Source of the DNA: Polytrichum commune | Lineage: Eukaryota > Streptophyta > Polytrichopsida > Polytrichales > Polytrichaceae | DNA: 64,000 nucleotides | NCBI GenBank assembly: GCA_950295325.1 | Contig: OX485809.1 | Location: 4,216,001 to 4,280,000, forward strand | Direction of reading: 5' to 3' | Shown here: in pieces, positions 35,449 to 45,600 of the stretch | Layout of the letters: each line of letters opens with the position of its first letter | Numbering within the stretch: the stretch's first letter is position 1 | The notes under the pieces: model-generated | The model's input: only the letters and a program-made list of their open reading frames with translations | Told to the model about the DNA's origin: nothing | Databases searched by the model: none | Program-made: the position numbers and the translations under genes

Positions 35449-35765
35449 TACATGCTTTAGTGGCGGTTTCACTTTGAAAAAGAAAACCCAGTCAATTGTT
35501 TATTTACTCAATGGAAATGAGGATATATATTGGATCTTGAACCTTGAAGGTGAACTGCACTCAATATGAGATTTGTGGATAAGTGGCCTTCAAGAATGCA
35601 AGGGCAATGGTTTTTTCGATGTCGAGCGGACGGGCAGCAGTTTTCGGTCGCATCCAGAAAATCTGGGTTTTCTGCACGGCCGGCTGCCCCTGCCCGGGTC
35701 TACCTTGCCCGAAAAGTTCGTTGGGGCCGAGTTTAACGTCCTCCATTCCCGGGCTTCCACCTTCC
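35449..35765 (+). repeat. Dispersed repeat, copy A right part
   Basis: It aligns with 50266-50545 (shared GAACTGCACTCAATATG-like, GATTTGTGG, GTGGCCTTCAAGA, GCAACAGTTTTCGG/GCAGCAGTTTTCGG, GGCTGCCCCTGCC and CCGAAAAGTTCGT). Overlapping frames on both strands here are products of its GC-rich composition. Confidence 0.85.
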
Positions 35766-36667
35766 TCCCCACCTGGACCGTGGGCGGGCCGCGGGATTGG
35801 ATCGAATGATCATCGCATTACACATGGATACATAGATACAACGATTGTAGATAGATAGCCACCTCGAGGGAGAAGGAAGGAGTCACAGCGGAGGTTACTG
35901 GGTGATCATGGGCTAACATACAAGTTTAAGGGCACTCCGCAGATCAGAACCTGGGGAAGACATGCAATATTGAGTCGTCTCTCCTCAGCTTCTCCACTGC
36001 AGTAACTTCGAGGTCAGCTGATAATCCCTTCTTGCAATGCTAACGAGTACGGGGAACATGATTCATTTGAGAGTTGCTCAATGTTGGAGCTTAAAAGCAG
36101 TCAATCTCGACTATGTTGATGAGGTTGATGATGTGGAGAACCTAGTTCGAGGGGTAGAATAATATAGAGGACGTATTCCTTATAGGTATCCAGGTTCTTG
36201 GTGCGCATCCACGTTACATAGATTTGTGGCATAGATGATTTATCTTGTTATGTTGAATATGGTCCGAGAGATTTGGAAGCATGTGCAAGTAGGTAGAATG
36301 GGTTTGATTTGAGTCACCTGCGATGTCCAGAGCTGAAGCTTTTTACTTCTATAGATGGCCGGTGTAGATGATGTCGAGCGATTTTTTTCATGTTGGATCT
36401 AGTTCGAGGGATGTTCAAGCATGTGTAGGTAGGTAGTTCGAGCTGCAAGATGAATTGCTCGTTGACTTCCACGGTCGGATCTTCTGATGGGGTGCTTATC
36501 CAGTTTATATAGATCAGTGGTATAGAACTGTTGCATGTGGATCTTTGGATCAGTGGCAAATATTGATCCAATCTTGTGGTGTCCTATTTCAGTGTCCAGG
36601 TGGAGTAATTCTCGGGAGAAACAAGAGTTCAGCTCCACGATCTAGCACGGTAAGAGAAGCCTTTGTA
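35766..36667 (+). promoter_or_regulatory. Upstream region of the subtilase gene
   Basis: Non-coding sequence that should contain the promoter and 5' leader of the subtilase. Degenerate direct repeats occur: AAGCATGTG[T/C]A[A/G]GTAGGTAG at about 36278 and 36416, and an ATAGAT-GTGG-ATAGA stretch at about 36217 and 36506, roughly 140-290 bases apart. The frame upstream of the chosen ATG stays open for 41 codons but has no features of a protein. I could not assign a TATA box. Confidence 0.4.
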
Positions 36668-39007
36668 ATGGGGCGGCTCAGCATTCCGGTGCTGCTGCTG
36701 TGTATGATTGTGGGAGTAGCTGCTAACAGGCAAACCTACATTATTCAAACGGAGCTCAGTTCAGGTGGCGATGTCACTGCCCAAGCTGTCTCATATCAAC
36801 AGATGGTTTCGGAGGCGCTCCAGTCCACTTCAGCGGGGTTGAAAGGGACACTTGACACCTTGGGGAGCAACGAGAGCCCCATTTTACACGTATACCAGAA
36901 TGTGATGCGCGGATTTGCAGCGAGGCTAACACCGGAGCAGGTGAAGTACTTAGAGACCTTGTCGGAGGTGGTTGGTGTGTACCCAGAGCGCATCCTGAAG
37001 GTCCAGACAACGCATACTCCGGAGCAACTGGGTCTGAGCCAGAACAAGGGGTCACTGTGGCCAGTATCCAAGTACGGTTGTGATGTTATCATCGGCATGC
37101 TGGACACAGGAGTGTGGCCAGAAAGCGCGAGTTTCTCTGACCATGGGATGGGGCCTATTCCCGCACGTTGGAAAGGGGCTTGTGTTCCAGGCACAAAGTT
37201 CACAACTAAAAACTGCAATAAGAAGCTCATCGGTGCACGGTACTACTTCAAGGGTTACGAGGCCATATTTGGGCCTTTGAACGAGACCGTGGAAATCAAG
37301 TCGGCTCGCGACACCGAGGGGCATGGCACGCATACATCTTCCACTGCAGGTGGGCGATTTGTGGCTGGCGCGGGATTGTTTGGTTTCGCCCCAGGCACCG
37401 CACGCGGTATGGCACCGAATTCACGAATTGCAGTTTACAAGGTGTGTTGGACGAATGGTTGCGGAAGCTCAGACATCCTCGCAGCTTATGACCAGGCGGT
37501 TGCAGACGGTGTGGATGTGATCTCGTTCTCGATTGGTGACACCTCTGCGGTTGACTACTTCCAGGATCCGATTGCCATCGGGTCTTTTGGTGCAATTAAG
37601 AAGGGGGTCTTTGTTTCAGCCTCTGCAGGTAACGATGGCCCTGGCCCATTTACGGTCAGAAACGTCGCACCGTGGCTTACGACCGTGGGTGCTGCAACCG
37701 TGGACAGACAAATTACTCTGGATGCTCTTCTCGGCAATGGAAAGAAGTTTTATGGACAATCGTTGTACTCGGGTAGGCCATTGAGCAATGGATCAGTTCC
37801 TCTGATTGTGGGGGCGGATGCTGCCCTGACGAATCAGGCAGACGCAAAGCTTTGTTTCTCGGGGTCCTTGGACCCAGCCAAGGTCAAGGGGAAATTGGTC
37901 CTTTGTTGGCGCGGTATCAACGGGCGGATTGAGAAGGGCCTTGTGGTTCTGCAGGCTGGCGGTGTGGGCATGATCCTCGCAAACACGGTTGCGGGTGGAG
38001 ACAGCCTGATTGCCGATCCCCATGTGTTGCCAGCCACCATGGTCAGCTACAACGATGGGAATGCCATTGAAAAGTACGCGAAAACAGCTACCACGCCCCT
38101 TGCGAAGCTCCTACTGCCGGCTACGACGACACTCGGAGTGCGGGTACGCGCACCCGCCATCGCAGATTTCTCATCACGAGGACCCACTGTGCAGTCACCG
38201 CTGCTGCTGAAGCCAGATGTGGTGGGGCCTGGTGTGTCCATTCTGGCAGCATGGCCAACTGATGTTTCTCTCTCAGAAGTCGCTAGTGACCTCCGCCGTT
38301 CCAAGTTCAACATGATTTCCGGAACCTCAATGTCATGCCCCCACATCAGCGGTTTGGGTGCACTACTCCGCTCTGCCCACCCAACGTGGAGCCCTGCAGC
38401 CATCCGATCCGCACTCATGACCACCGCAACCACCTTGGACAACTCCAAGAAAACCATGCTGGACTCAGTGAGTGGTCTCGCAGCCAATCCATACGCCTAC
38501 GGATCCGGGTTCGTGCAGCCAGAGAAGGCCACCAACCCAGGGCTCATCTACGACCTTACCCCCCATGATCACATCGACTTCCTGTGCGCATCGGGATATA
38601 CAGCGCAGCAGATGAAGGTGTTCGACAGCAGACCCAACCCTTGCCCTGCGAAACCCATCAGGATCGAGGATTTCAATTATCCATCCTTCACCGCGCTCGT
38701 CGCCCCCAAGAATGCGACTGGCCACATCGTGAAAACTTTCCGAAGGACGGTGACGAATGTGGGAGTTCCTTCCTGCTTTTACAAGGCTTCCATTACCGAC
38801 GTGCCCGCAGGCTGCTCGGTGACCGTGCACCCCAACATCCTGACCTTCAAGACCATGAACCAGAAACTCACCTTCACGCTCACAATCACCGTTCCTGCTT
38901 CCCCACTTCCGCCACCAGGCACCTTGGAAACCGAATTCGCATACTTACAATGGACGGACAAGGTGCACGTCGTCAGAAGCCCCATTGCTATCACCAAGCT
39001 GGGATGA
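36668..39007 (+). CDS. Subtilisin-like serine protease (plant SBT, S8A), intron-less
   Basis: A complete 779-residue preproenzyme. I chose the ATG at 36668 because a signal peptide (hydrophobic residues 5-19, VLLLCMIVGVAA) follows at once. Domains in order: I9 propeptide about 23-113 (TYIIQTEL ... GFAARLT ... VVGVYPER); peptidase S8 from about 115; PA insert about 375-460; C-terminal Fn3-like domain about 668-778 (NYPSF, RRTVTNVG). The catalytic triad is intact: Asp146 in GMLDTGVWPES, His219 in GHGTHT and Ser554 in SGTSMSCPH. The oxyanion Asn322 lies in SAGNDGP. Family members are secreted to the cell wall, where they mature or degrade extracellular proteins; the substrate cannot be inferred. 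Length and lack of introns fit the SBT1-type group. It stands alone, with strong GC-rich coding composition against AT-rich flanks. Confidence 0.97.
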   Translation: MGRLSIPVLLLCMIVGVAANRQTYIIQTELSSGGDVTAQAVSYQQMVSEALQSTSAGLKGTLDTLGSNESPILHVYQNVMRGFAARLTPEQVKYLETLSEVVGVYPERILKVQTTHTPEQLGLSQNKGSLWPVSKYGCDVIIGMLDTGVWPESASFSDHGMGPIPARWKGACVPGTKFTTKNCNKKLIGARYYFKGYEAIFGPLNETVEIKSARDTEGHGTHTSSTAGGRFVAGAGLFGFAPGTARGMAPNSRIAVYKVCWTNGCGSSDILAAYDQAVADGVDVISFSIGDTSAVDYFQDPIAIGSFGAIKKGVFVSASAGNDGPGPFTVRNVAPWLTTVGAATVDRQITLDALLGNGKKFYGQSLYSGRPLSNGSVPLIVGADAALTNQADAKLCFSGSLDPAKVKGKLVLCWRGINGRIEKGLVVLQAGGVGMILANTVAGGDSLIADPHVLPATMVSYNDGNAIEKYAKTATTPLAKLLLPATTTLGVRVRAPAIADFSSRGPTVQSPLLLKPDVVGPGVSILAAWPTDVSLSEVASDLRRSKFNMISGTSMSCPHISGLGALLRSAHPTWSPAAIRSALMTTATTLDNSKKTMLDSVSGLAANPYAYGSGFVQPEKATNPGLIYDLTPHDHIDFLCASGYTAQQMKVFDSRPNPCPAKPIRIEDFNYPSFTALVAPKNATGHIVKTFRRTVTNVGVPSCFYKASITDVPAGCSVTVHPNILTFKTMNQKLTFTLTITVPASPLPPPGTLETEFAYLQWTDKVHVVRSPIAITKLG

Positions 39008-39347
39008 TCTAGCAATCTCTTTCTGCTTTGAATTCCCTCCAGCCTTGCCGAGAATTGTTACTCGATAAGTGTCTTCCTGCGTGAGAGCTGAGGGTTCAGA
39101 AGTGCTGAGCGTCAGCTGCATTCCACATCCATTAAGGAGTTTGATTCTGAACCTGGACGAGCGAAATTCAAAGCGATTACTTCAGACAACTAAGTTAGTG
39201 TTAAGTGCGCAGACTTGTGCACCATTCTTTGCATTCTAGGGGCATCAGAATGTCAATGTACACTTGCAATATGTTCCTGGTCTTCGATTTTATTTAATTA
39301 TTAGGTATTGTTTTCGGATTCAACCGGATTACACAGGATGGCAATTA

Positions 39348-39353
39348 AATAAA
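39348..39353 (+). terminator. Possible polyadenylation signal of the subtilase
   Basis: AATAAA about 340 bases after the stop codon, within a plausible 3' untranslated length. Other AT-rich near-matches exist, so the assignment is tentative. Confidence 0.35.
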
Positions 39354-39929
39354 TCATTTTGGGTATCTCATCGTCACACCGTGCATTTTTTTCTTTGTGT
39401 ATCAATTTAATCATCATCATCACAACTGGATCTCCTCAGCATTGCAAACATCTCATGAGACATCACAGATGCTGAGTCTCTTGAATTCCACAAGTGAACT
39501 GGTGCAATGGCAACAATTCTGCAATTTCTGCAACAGATGTGCAGGCTTCTGTGTCCTCGAATTCCAATTTTTAGGATGGAGAATCGCACTCCCTGCTTAC
39601 ACCAGTTTTCTTACACATTTTCATCGCTAGCTATGTAGCTCATTAGCCTACCTATTCTCACTTGGCCATGACCTCCATCATTCCCCTCTACTTTTCGTTC
39701 ACCTATGTGGATTACCGAAGTGGTACTGATTCTATACATCACATTGGACTATTAAGGTACATTGTGGCCAGTTCCAAGTCCATGGCCGTTAGATGGGCTC
39801 CGGAAATATCTCATCCCCTCGGCAATTGCAAATCATGAAGATCATTATTTCAAGTCTCAAGATCTGAGCTGAGATGCAAAAGCTATAAAGGTCTAAGGTG
39901 AAAATTCTTAGTCTTGGAATGATCATGTA
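39354..39929. other. Intergenic region downstream of the subtilase
   Basis: No gene recognised. A 77-codon frame at 39397-39630 lacks motifs. Confidence 0.35.
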
Positions 39930-40720
39930 GGCTGTTCACAATAGAACTTAGGGTCAAGCTGCACCACCTAGTTAAGAGAATCAACTAACTTACGAGTCCT
40001 GAATATTAGCTAACCAAAATCATGGCTGCACCATCTAGTTAGGAGAAAATTTAACCAACAATATAATGAGTTAGTGAAATCAAATAACTCATATGCTAGC
40101 TAACCAATCACATAGCCGCACATCCCTATTTCCACTAACCAAAGGTTGACCAATTTAAGTGAGGAGTTAAGGTTGATCGACTGAAGTTTGTTCAACTTGC
40201 CCAAGTTTTGAACATGACACTAATTATGACACATTATAAATTCACGGCCCACACCATTTGTGGTTCATTATGATTAAATAAATATATAAATATATAAACA
40301 TTGACCTAAGTTGGAACATTGAATGTTGGTATTTTATACTATTATATCATTAAAATAATATTATACTGATTACACATATATGCTAATTTAGGACAATGTA
40401 AGAAATAGTGTGATTCATCTTGTAGCGGAACATAGAAGAGATGGAGAGAATCAAAGGTGGGCATTCAAGAAAACAACTTGGGCTACTCATTTGAAAAATT
40501 AGCAAGCATTAGGGGTATGAGTGCGTTAAGATTTCTTCACAAAAGCAATGTCCCAAAAGTTAGCTAACTTCTAGTTTGATAGCTTTTATTATAATCTTAA
40601 TTTTAACTAGGTGGTGCGGCTGTGAGATAAATTAGCCCTCATATGTTAACTAACTCTCTTAACCGTGTAGTGCGGGCACAATATAACTAATTTGAGTGGT
40701 TACTTACTCTAAACGGAGCC
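39930..40720. mobile_element. ~790-bp TIR-like element with long inverted subrepeats
   Basis: The left part GGCTGTTCACAATAG, then CTGCACCACCTAGTTAAGAG and CAACTAACT pairs in inverse with the right part, which reads on the minus strand GGCTCCGTTTAGAGTAAGTA then CACTACACGGTTAAGAGAG and CCGCACCACCTAGTTA. The core GCACCACCTAGTTA occurs several times in both directions. It is non-coding, and no clean target duplication was found. Confidence 0.6.
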
Positions 40721-41109
40721 TTAATTAGGATGGGTGGCCGGATCCTTATGGACTTTTCTATTCCCATGCAATGACAGTCCACTCAAGACATTTCTAATTA
40801 CATTTTCAAAGTGGGATTCCACACCATTGTTGTTATCCAGTCCTGAGCCTAGTTGGCAACTGACATGTCATGCTTTAAAAATAAAGAGTTTATGCCTCAA
40901 GCACTAACCCTCCCATTGATACCTAGGGATGAGGCAAGAATGTAGGATTTTCAAAAGTGTCACCTCCAACCCCTTGTGATTGATCTTAGACTAAGGTTTA
41001 AGTAAATTTGGACATAGACGCCGTCCAAAAATAAGAATGCAACATTGCATTCTAGCCACCGTGCCAACAAATTTTTAGTGCACAAATATGAGATTATCCG
41101 AATTGTTAG
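40721..41109. other. Intergenic region, no gene recognised
   Basis: AT-rich with no coding or repeat signal noted. Confidence 0.35.
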
Positions 41110-41345
41110 TATGGGTCTTCCCCAATGATCGGGGAGAACCGACAGTTAGTTACAAATGAACCGGTTGAGTTTGAGAAATAACCGGTTGAAGATCAAGACT
41201 GCAGGAAAATTACCGATCATTTTAGAATAATTTATAGAATATACCCCGATTTAATAAAGGAAAACCGGAGGATGTCAACATGTAACCGGTTGGACTTGCA
41301 TACACTAGGATCTCAACCGATTCTGCCCAAAAATCTCCCCAATCA
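41110..41345 (-). repeat. CCGGTT-rich dispersed repeat, copy 5
   Basis: On the minus strand it carries the family blocks in full order: AACCGGTTACATGTTGACAT, CCGGTTTTCCTTTATTAAAT, TTCAACCGGTTATTTCTC, AACTCAACCGGTTCATTTG and GTCGGTTCTCCCCGATCA. It is the best preserved copy. Confidence 0.75.
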
Positions 41346-43865
41346 CTGGTCTTCCCCCACGCTGATAGTTATGATTCATAATATTAGAATACCACGTAGA
41401 TTTTGACAAATGGATTCAGTGAAGTCGTTTCTTATCACCATCATTGTTATAATCGCGAGCCAACAAATTGGGAGTATGCATGTGGTACTGTGTATGGTCT
41501 AAAGCTTAAGATATGCATCTCCATTACTAATTTTAGACGTGCAAATTTGGGACAAAACACTCCTCCACATTACCACGGAAACCAACCCAACACATGTCCT
41601 GGATAATATCTCACTACATGTTATGTGCAATCAATAGTAGATGTGGAGATATAAGGCCATACCGGCTTATTCATCATTTGTTGTACAACCACATCATCAT
41701 TTACTCATATCATCAACTCTGCCCAAAGGATAAATATATTTTCATTTGGTATCATCAAATTTGTCCATGGTTACCATTTTATTCTTCCTCCATGACCCAC
41801 ATGACCCTTAGAGAAACCCTTGCCACTCTCCTTTCCACCACTCTATCTACATGCACATTGCTTTAGTTGCTCCATCTACAACTTCATTATTAAAAGTTTG
41901 GAATTGCAATTTCTAGTCGTTTTTTACATCAACCCTATTGATATGTGGAAAATATTGAATCTTAGTAAAGGGGTGGTGTGTTGGAGATAATGTAGAAAGT
42001 GCATTCATTTCATTCCTACCAATGAGCTAGTACGTCACCAATGGATACTCATAAGAGGAGAAACCTAATATATATTTACGATTTTCTAAACTATTAGAAC
42101 AACAACATTAATATGGATTACATGTATTCAACTTGGAATGGTACAACAATGATTGCATATTTCTTCACTGTGTTCATCTACCTTATCGCCAACACTGCTG
42201 ATATATGGAATATAGAAAATTAAACTAGAAGGGTCCTTTGCTGAATAGAAAGTTATAAGTACAATAAATGTAGTCATGTTGATGTTGTGCTATACAACCA
42301 CATGATCTTAATAAAAGGACAATCCATACAAATACCCTAAGTTGCAAAAGAAAGTGCATTAATATGATTGTGCATATTCAACTTAGCATAGCAAAAATAG
42401 CCACAACCTTCTTAAACACATTCATGTACTATATCGCCAATACCACCCAATATACAAAGTACAATGAATCAAATTAGAGGGGGATTGTGCGGGAGACAAG
42501 TTACGAGTACAATGAATGCATTATTGCCAATGAGGTGGGTATAACACCAGTTGATATTTATAAAAAGAGACTCCTCGCATACATGTCCAATGCCCTAAAT
42601 TTTGAAAAAGCCTACATTAATATGCACTATGCACATTGTAGTTGAAATATCATGATGTGCAATGAATGTTGTGAACTTCATTTCCTATACTGGGAGGTTC
42701 GCATAAGCAACCTCACATCGCTCACCAATTTGGCCTCTCACACCTTTGGAAACCATCAAGTAGTTTCATGCCCATAGAACTATCAGGGAAAACGCGATCT
42801 ACGGACAACCTCAATACATTCTCTTTGGTGTACCTTTGCACAAGCTCACTCATGTATTTTAATCCAAATAGACATGGCCATAATGTGGTCATCAAATAGT
42901 CATGTGAAGAAGACATGTGGTCGGCCCCAAAGATAGGGGGTTCAACAACATCAAATGGATTGTTCAACAAGTTCTTATGTGGGCTATCATCTACTAAGAT
43001 AGCATTCAGGATATGCGCTCCTTATATTTGATTGGAAACAACTTGTAGATCATTGAACTAGACATATACTGATTGTTTGGAAACATCCCTATACTTGGAG
43101 GCCTCACAGTGCTCTTGAAAGAATGTGAGTGGGATACTTTCATGGCGTGAAAGATCTACACCAGAATATTCAAACAGGCGTGTCACAAGATAATTATTTT
43201 TTGTCATGCTTGCAGTATGTCTAAAAGACGATGACGAAATACTGAAGCATATTATGCAAAAATTTGTTGACACCCTAGTGGTATATGACAATAGGCTCAT
43301 AAGTTTTATGGCCAACACACTGTGGATGAGGGGTTGTCCTAAACACAACCCCCATTAGAATCTAACATATTATAGTACTTTTGAATTATTGGAGTGGCTG
43401 GAAAATTAAGAGGTAGATTTTTCAATGGCAATCTCAGTAATTGAGTGTCTGCACATGAATTGCACATGGGCAAAATGTATGAGACCCACACATTGTAATT
43501 ATGTGTGACTATATAAACCAAATATTAATATAAGAAATAAAGGATTTTTTTTAAAGTCATGATATAACATCCGCTTTAAATGAAATAAATGGGGGCTCTA
43601 GAATAGAATGTCTTTTATGTCTCAAGAATAAAGGATTTAATTTACAAAATATGAACATCTCCCAAATTAATTAAGAATTGTATTGACATAGCCATCAATA
43701 CCCTATAGATGACAAAATCATTTGAGAGCCACCAATGGTGTACAACAATATTCCAAAATACAAAAATCCATAACAAAGCTCAATTGAATGTTGTTTTCTT
43801 GACATTGTAGAATAGTGGCAATGATGATGTCACTATTTACAAATTGTTCGTCAAATTTCCTCTCC
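41346..43865. other. Intergenic region, no gene recognised
   Basis: AT-rich. Minus-strand frames at 42722-42970 and 43058-43348 are longer than most around them but show no family I know. Confidence 0.3.
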
Positions 43866-44340
43866 CCTACCACTTTTCCCACTCCCTACCTTGATTTGAA
43901 GTACCAAAAACATGCCTCACACCTTTCAGTGCCACGTTCTCATTTGCATCTCTTATAGCAACCTCTTGGAGCAATTTCAATTTTTTCCCTCCTACCCTAT
44001 TTTGTGCCTTTAAGTGTTGCCAAAAACAACAAAATTTTGTTAGCCAATGGAATATCACAATTGATATAAATGCAAAGGACCATGCTCATTTAACAAAACC
44101 AACAATACAAAGAAAAATTTCAATATTTTCACATGCAACATGGATGTTTCTTTTGAAGAAGCAAACGCACCAATAGGCAACCCCTTTGCATTTTTCAAAT
44201 CATCATTTGTTGTTGCAACGATTTTGACTGCTTTCCATGAGCATATATCTGCAATTTGAAAAGAAACAACTATGGTCACTTCGTCTCCATCCATCACATG
44301 CAATGGGGGATTGTTAACATCAACCAAATTCATAGCTTCC

Positions 44341-44775
44341 ACTATGTCACTAGCAATTGCCCTTCATGGAACAAGCAGAACAAGCTCATCCACACCATCT
44401 ACAAAGGCATCAATATCTCCAAGCTAATCATGAATTGGGCACAACGTGTGGGGGTGGGGGGGGGGGGGGGGGGGGGACCATGACTGACAAATTCTATTTT
44501 GTCCTTGTCATGTTGACGACTCTTAGACCTCTGGCACTGACATTGAATCCTCAACTTTCACTATGTCACTGGCAATTGCCCTTCCAAAGGGTCCTAGAAC
44601 AAACAAAACAAGCTTATCCACACCATCTACAAAGGCATCAACTTCTTTGAGTTGATCAAGAATTGGAATCAACGCGTAGGGGTTGGGGGAGTCATGACTA
44701 ACAAGTTCTATTGTGCTCTTGTCAAATTGACGACTCTTAGACCTCTGCGTCTTTGACATTGACATTGACACCTTA
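44341..44775. repeat. Tandem duplication, two ~215-219-bp units
   Basis: Unit 1 (44341-44559) and unit 2 (44560-44775) share ACTATGTCACT[A/G]GCAATTGC, CCACACCATCTACAAAGGCA and GACGACTCTTAGACCTCTG. The copies differ in small indels and in the G run. Confidence 0.9.
44456..44476 (+). repeat. Homopolymer of 21 G
   Basis: An uninterrupted G run follows GTGTGGGGGT, in unit 1 of the tandem duplication. The matching site in unit 2 is only GGGGTTGGGGG. Its exact length may be an assembly artefact. Confidence 0.9.
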
Positions 44776-45600
44776 GAGGATAATTTTGCAACATGCGCAT
44801 CATGTGGCATTTCAGTTAGGTGAATAGTAGTGCACGGGGCAACATTGGTGGGATTAGCTAAAGAACTATTCACTAGAAAACTTTAAGGCTCTCGAATGAT
44901 GAGAGGTACATGGACATGAGAATCGGTAGTGCTAGATCTCTTTTGTTTGAGATTGCCTTTTAAGAATGCCATCATATCTTGGTGGAACATTTAGCATTGT
45001 CAAAATGATCACTTTTGACAAACTCCACCACTTGTACATTACATTTCTCACCACTTGTAGGAAAATGAATGGATTTAGCAACGTGCCCTTGCAAAAAACC
45101 TTAACATCTTTGCTTTCAATCACATGTATTTTTTATGAAGAGCATTATATTCATGGATTGTAGATGGTTGAGATAATCCAATACCTACGTGTGAAGAAAT
45201 AAACTTCTCCAAGCACAAAAAGAAAATGTATAAGGAGTTGGGCATTTTAGCTCCAATGTTGGGTTCATTAGGTGACCCCAATTCTCGAGCCACACTTTTT
45301 CCATAAAATTTCTTGTTGTTTCTACACAAATATTGGTAATGACATCCCTTATGAATCCATACTCATACTCCATTGCTAGCCAATCTACTAGAGAATACAT
45401 CACGTAAGATTTTCCCCTTGATGAAAGATGATGGATTTTGTATTTGAGCATGATTTTATTTCTCACTATCATATCCAACTTTGCCGATTCACACCAATCT
45501 TTCAACATCCTCAAAAAACTATGTGAAGTGGTTTAAAATAAACCTATTCTTTGATTATATCCTTGGCCAAGAGCAAAAGATCATCATCTCACAATCCTAA

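Larger units (their letters stand above)
43867..45600 (-). pseudogene. Degenerate minus-strand coding tract of unknown family
   Basis: Several minus-strand frames lie close together in shifting frames: 45514-45185 (GKSYVMYSLVDWLAMEYEYG, then ETTRNFMEKVWLENWGHLMN), 45329-45120 (LGSPNEPNIGAKMPNSL, then SSHVGIGLSQPSTIHEYNAL, overlapping the previous frame), 44873-44523 and 44342-44055 (VIVSFQIADICSW-like). Overlap of the 45.2-kb frames suggests a recent frameshift in a once continuous reading frame. I do not recognise the family. It could be a host gene or the product of a transposon. A tandem duplication and a G run interrupt it. Confidence 0.35.

Noticed and set aside
35561-35858. Overlapping frames of 60-90 codons on both strands in the GC-rich repeat
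   Set aside because: They lie in the dispersed repeat also present at 50.4 kb, where the frames are not kept.
36774-39015. Long opposite-strand and alternate-frame ORFs over the subtilase (up to 146 codons)
   Set aside because: They are shadows of a GC-rich coding sequence and have no motifs of their own.
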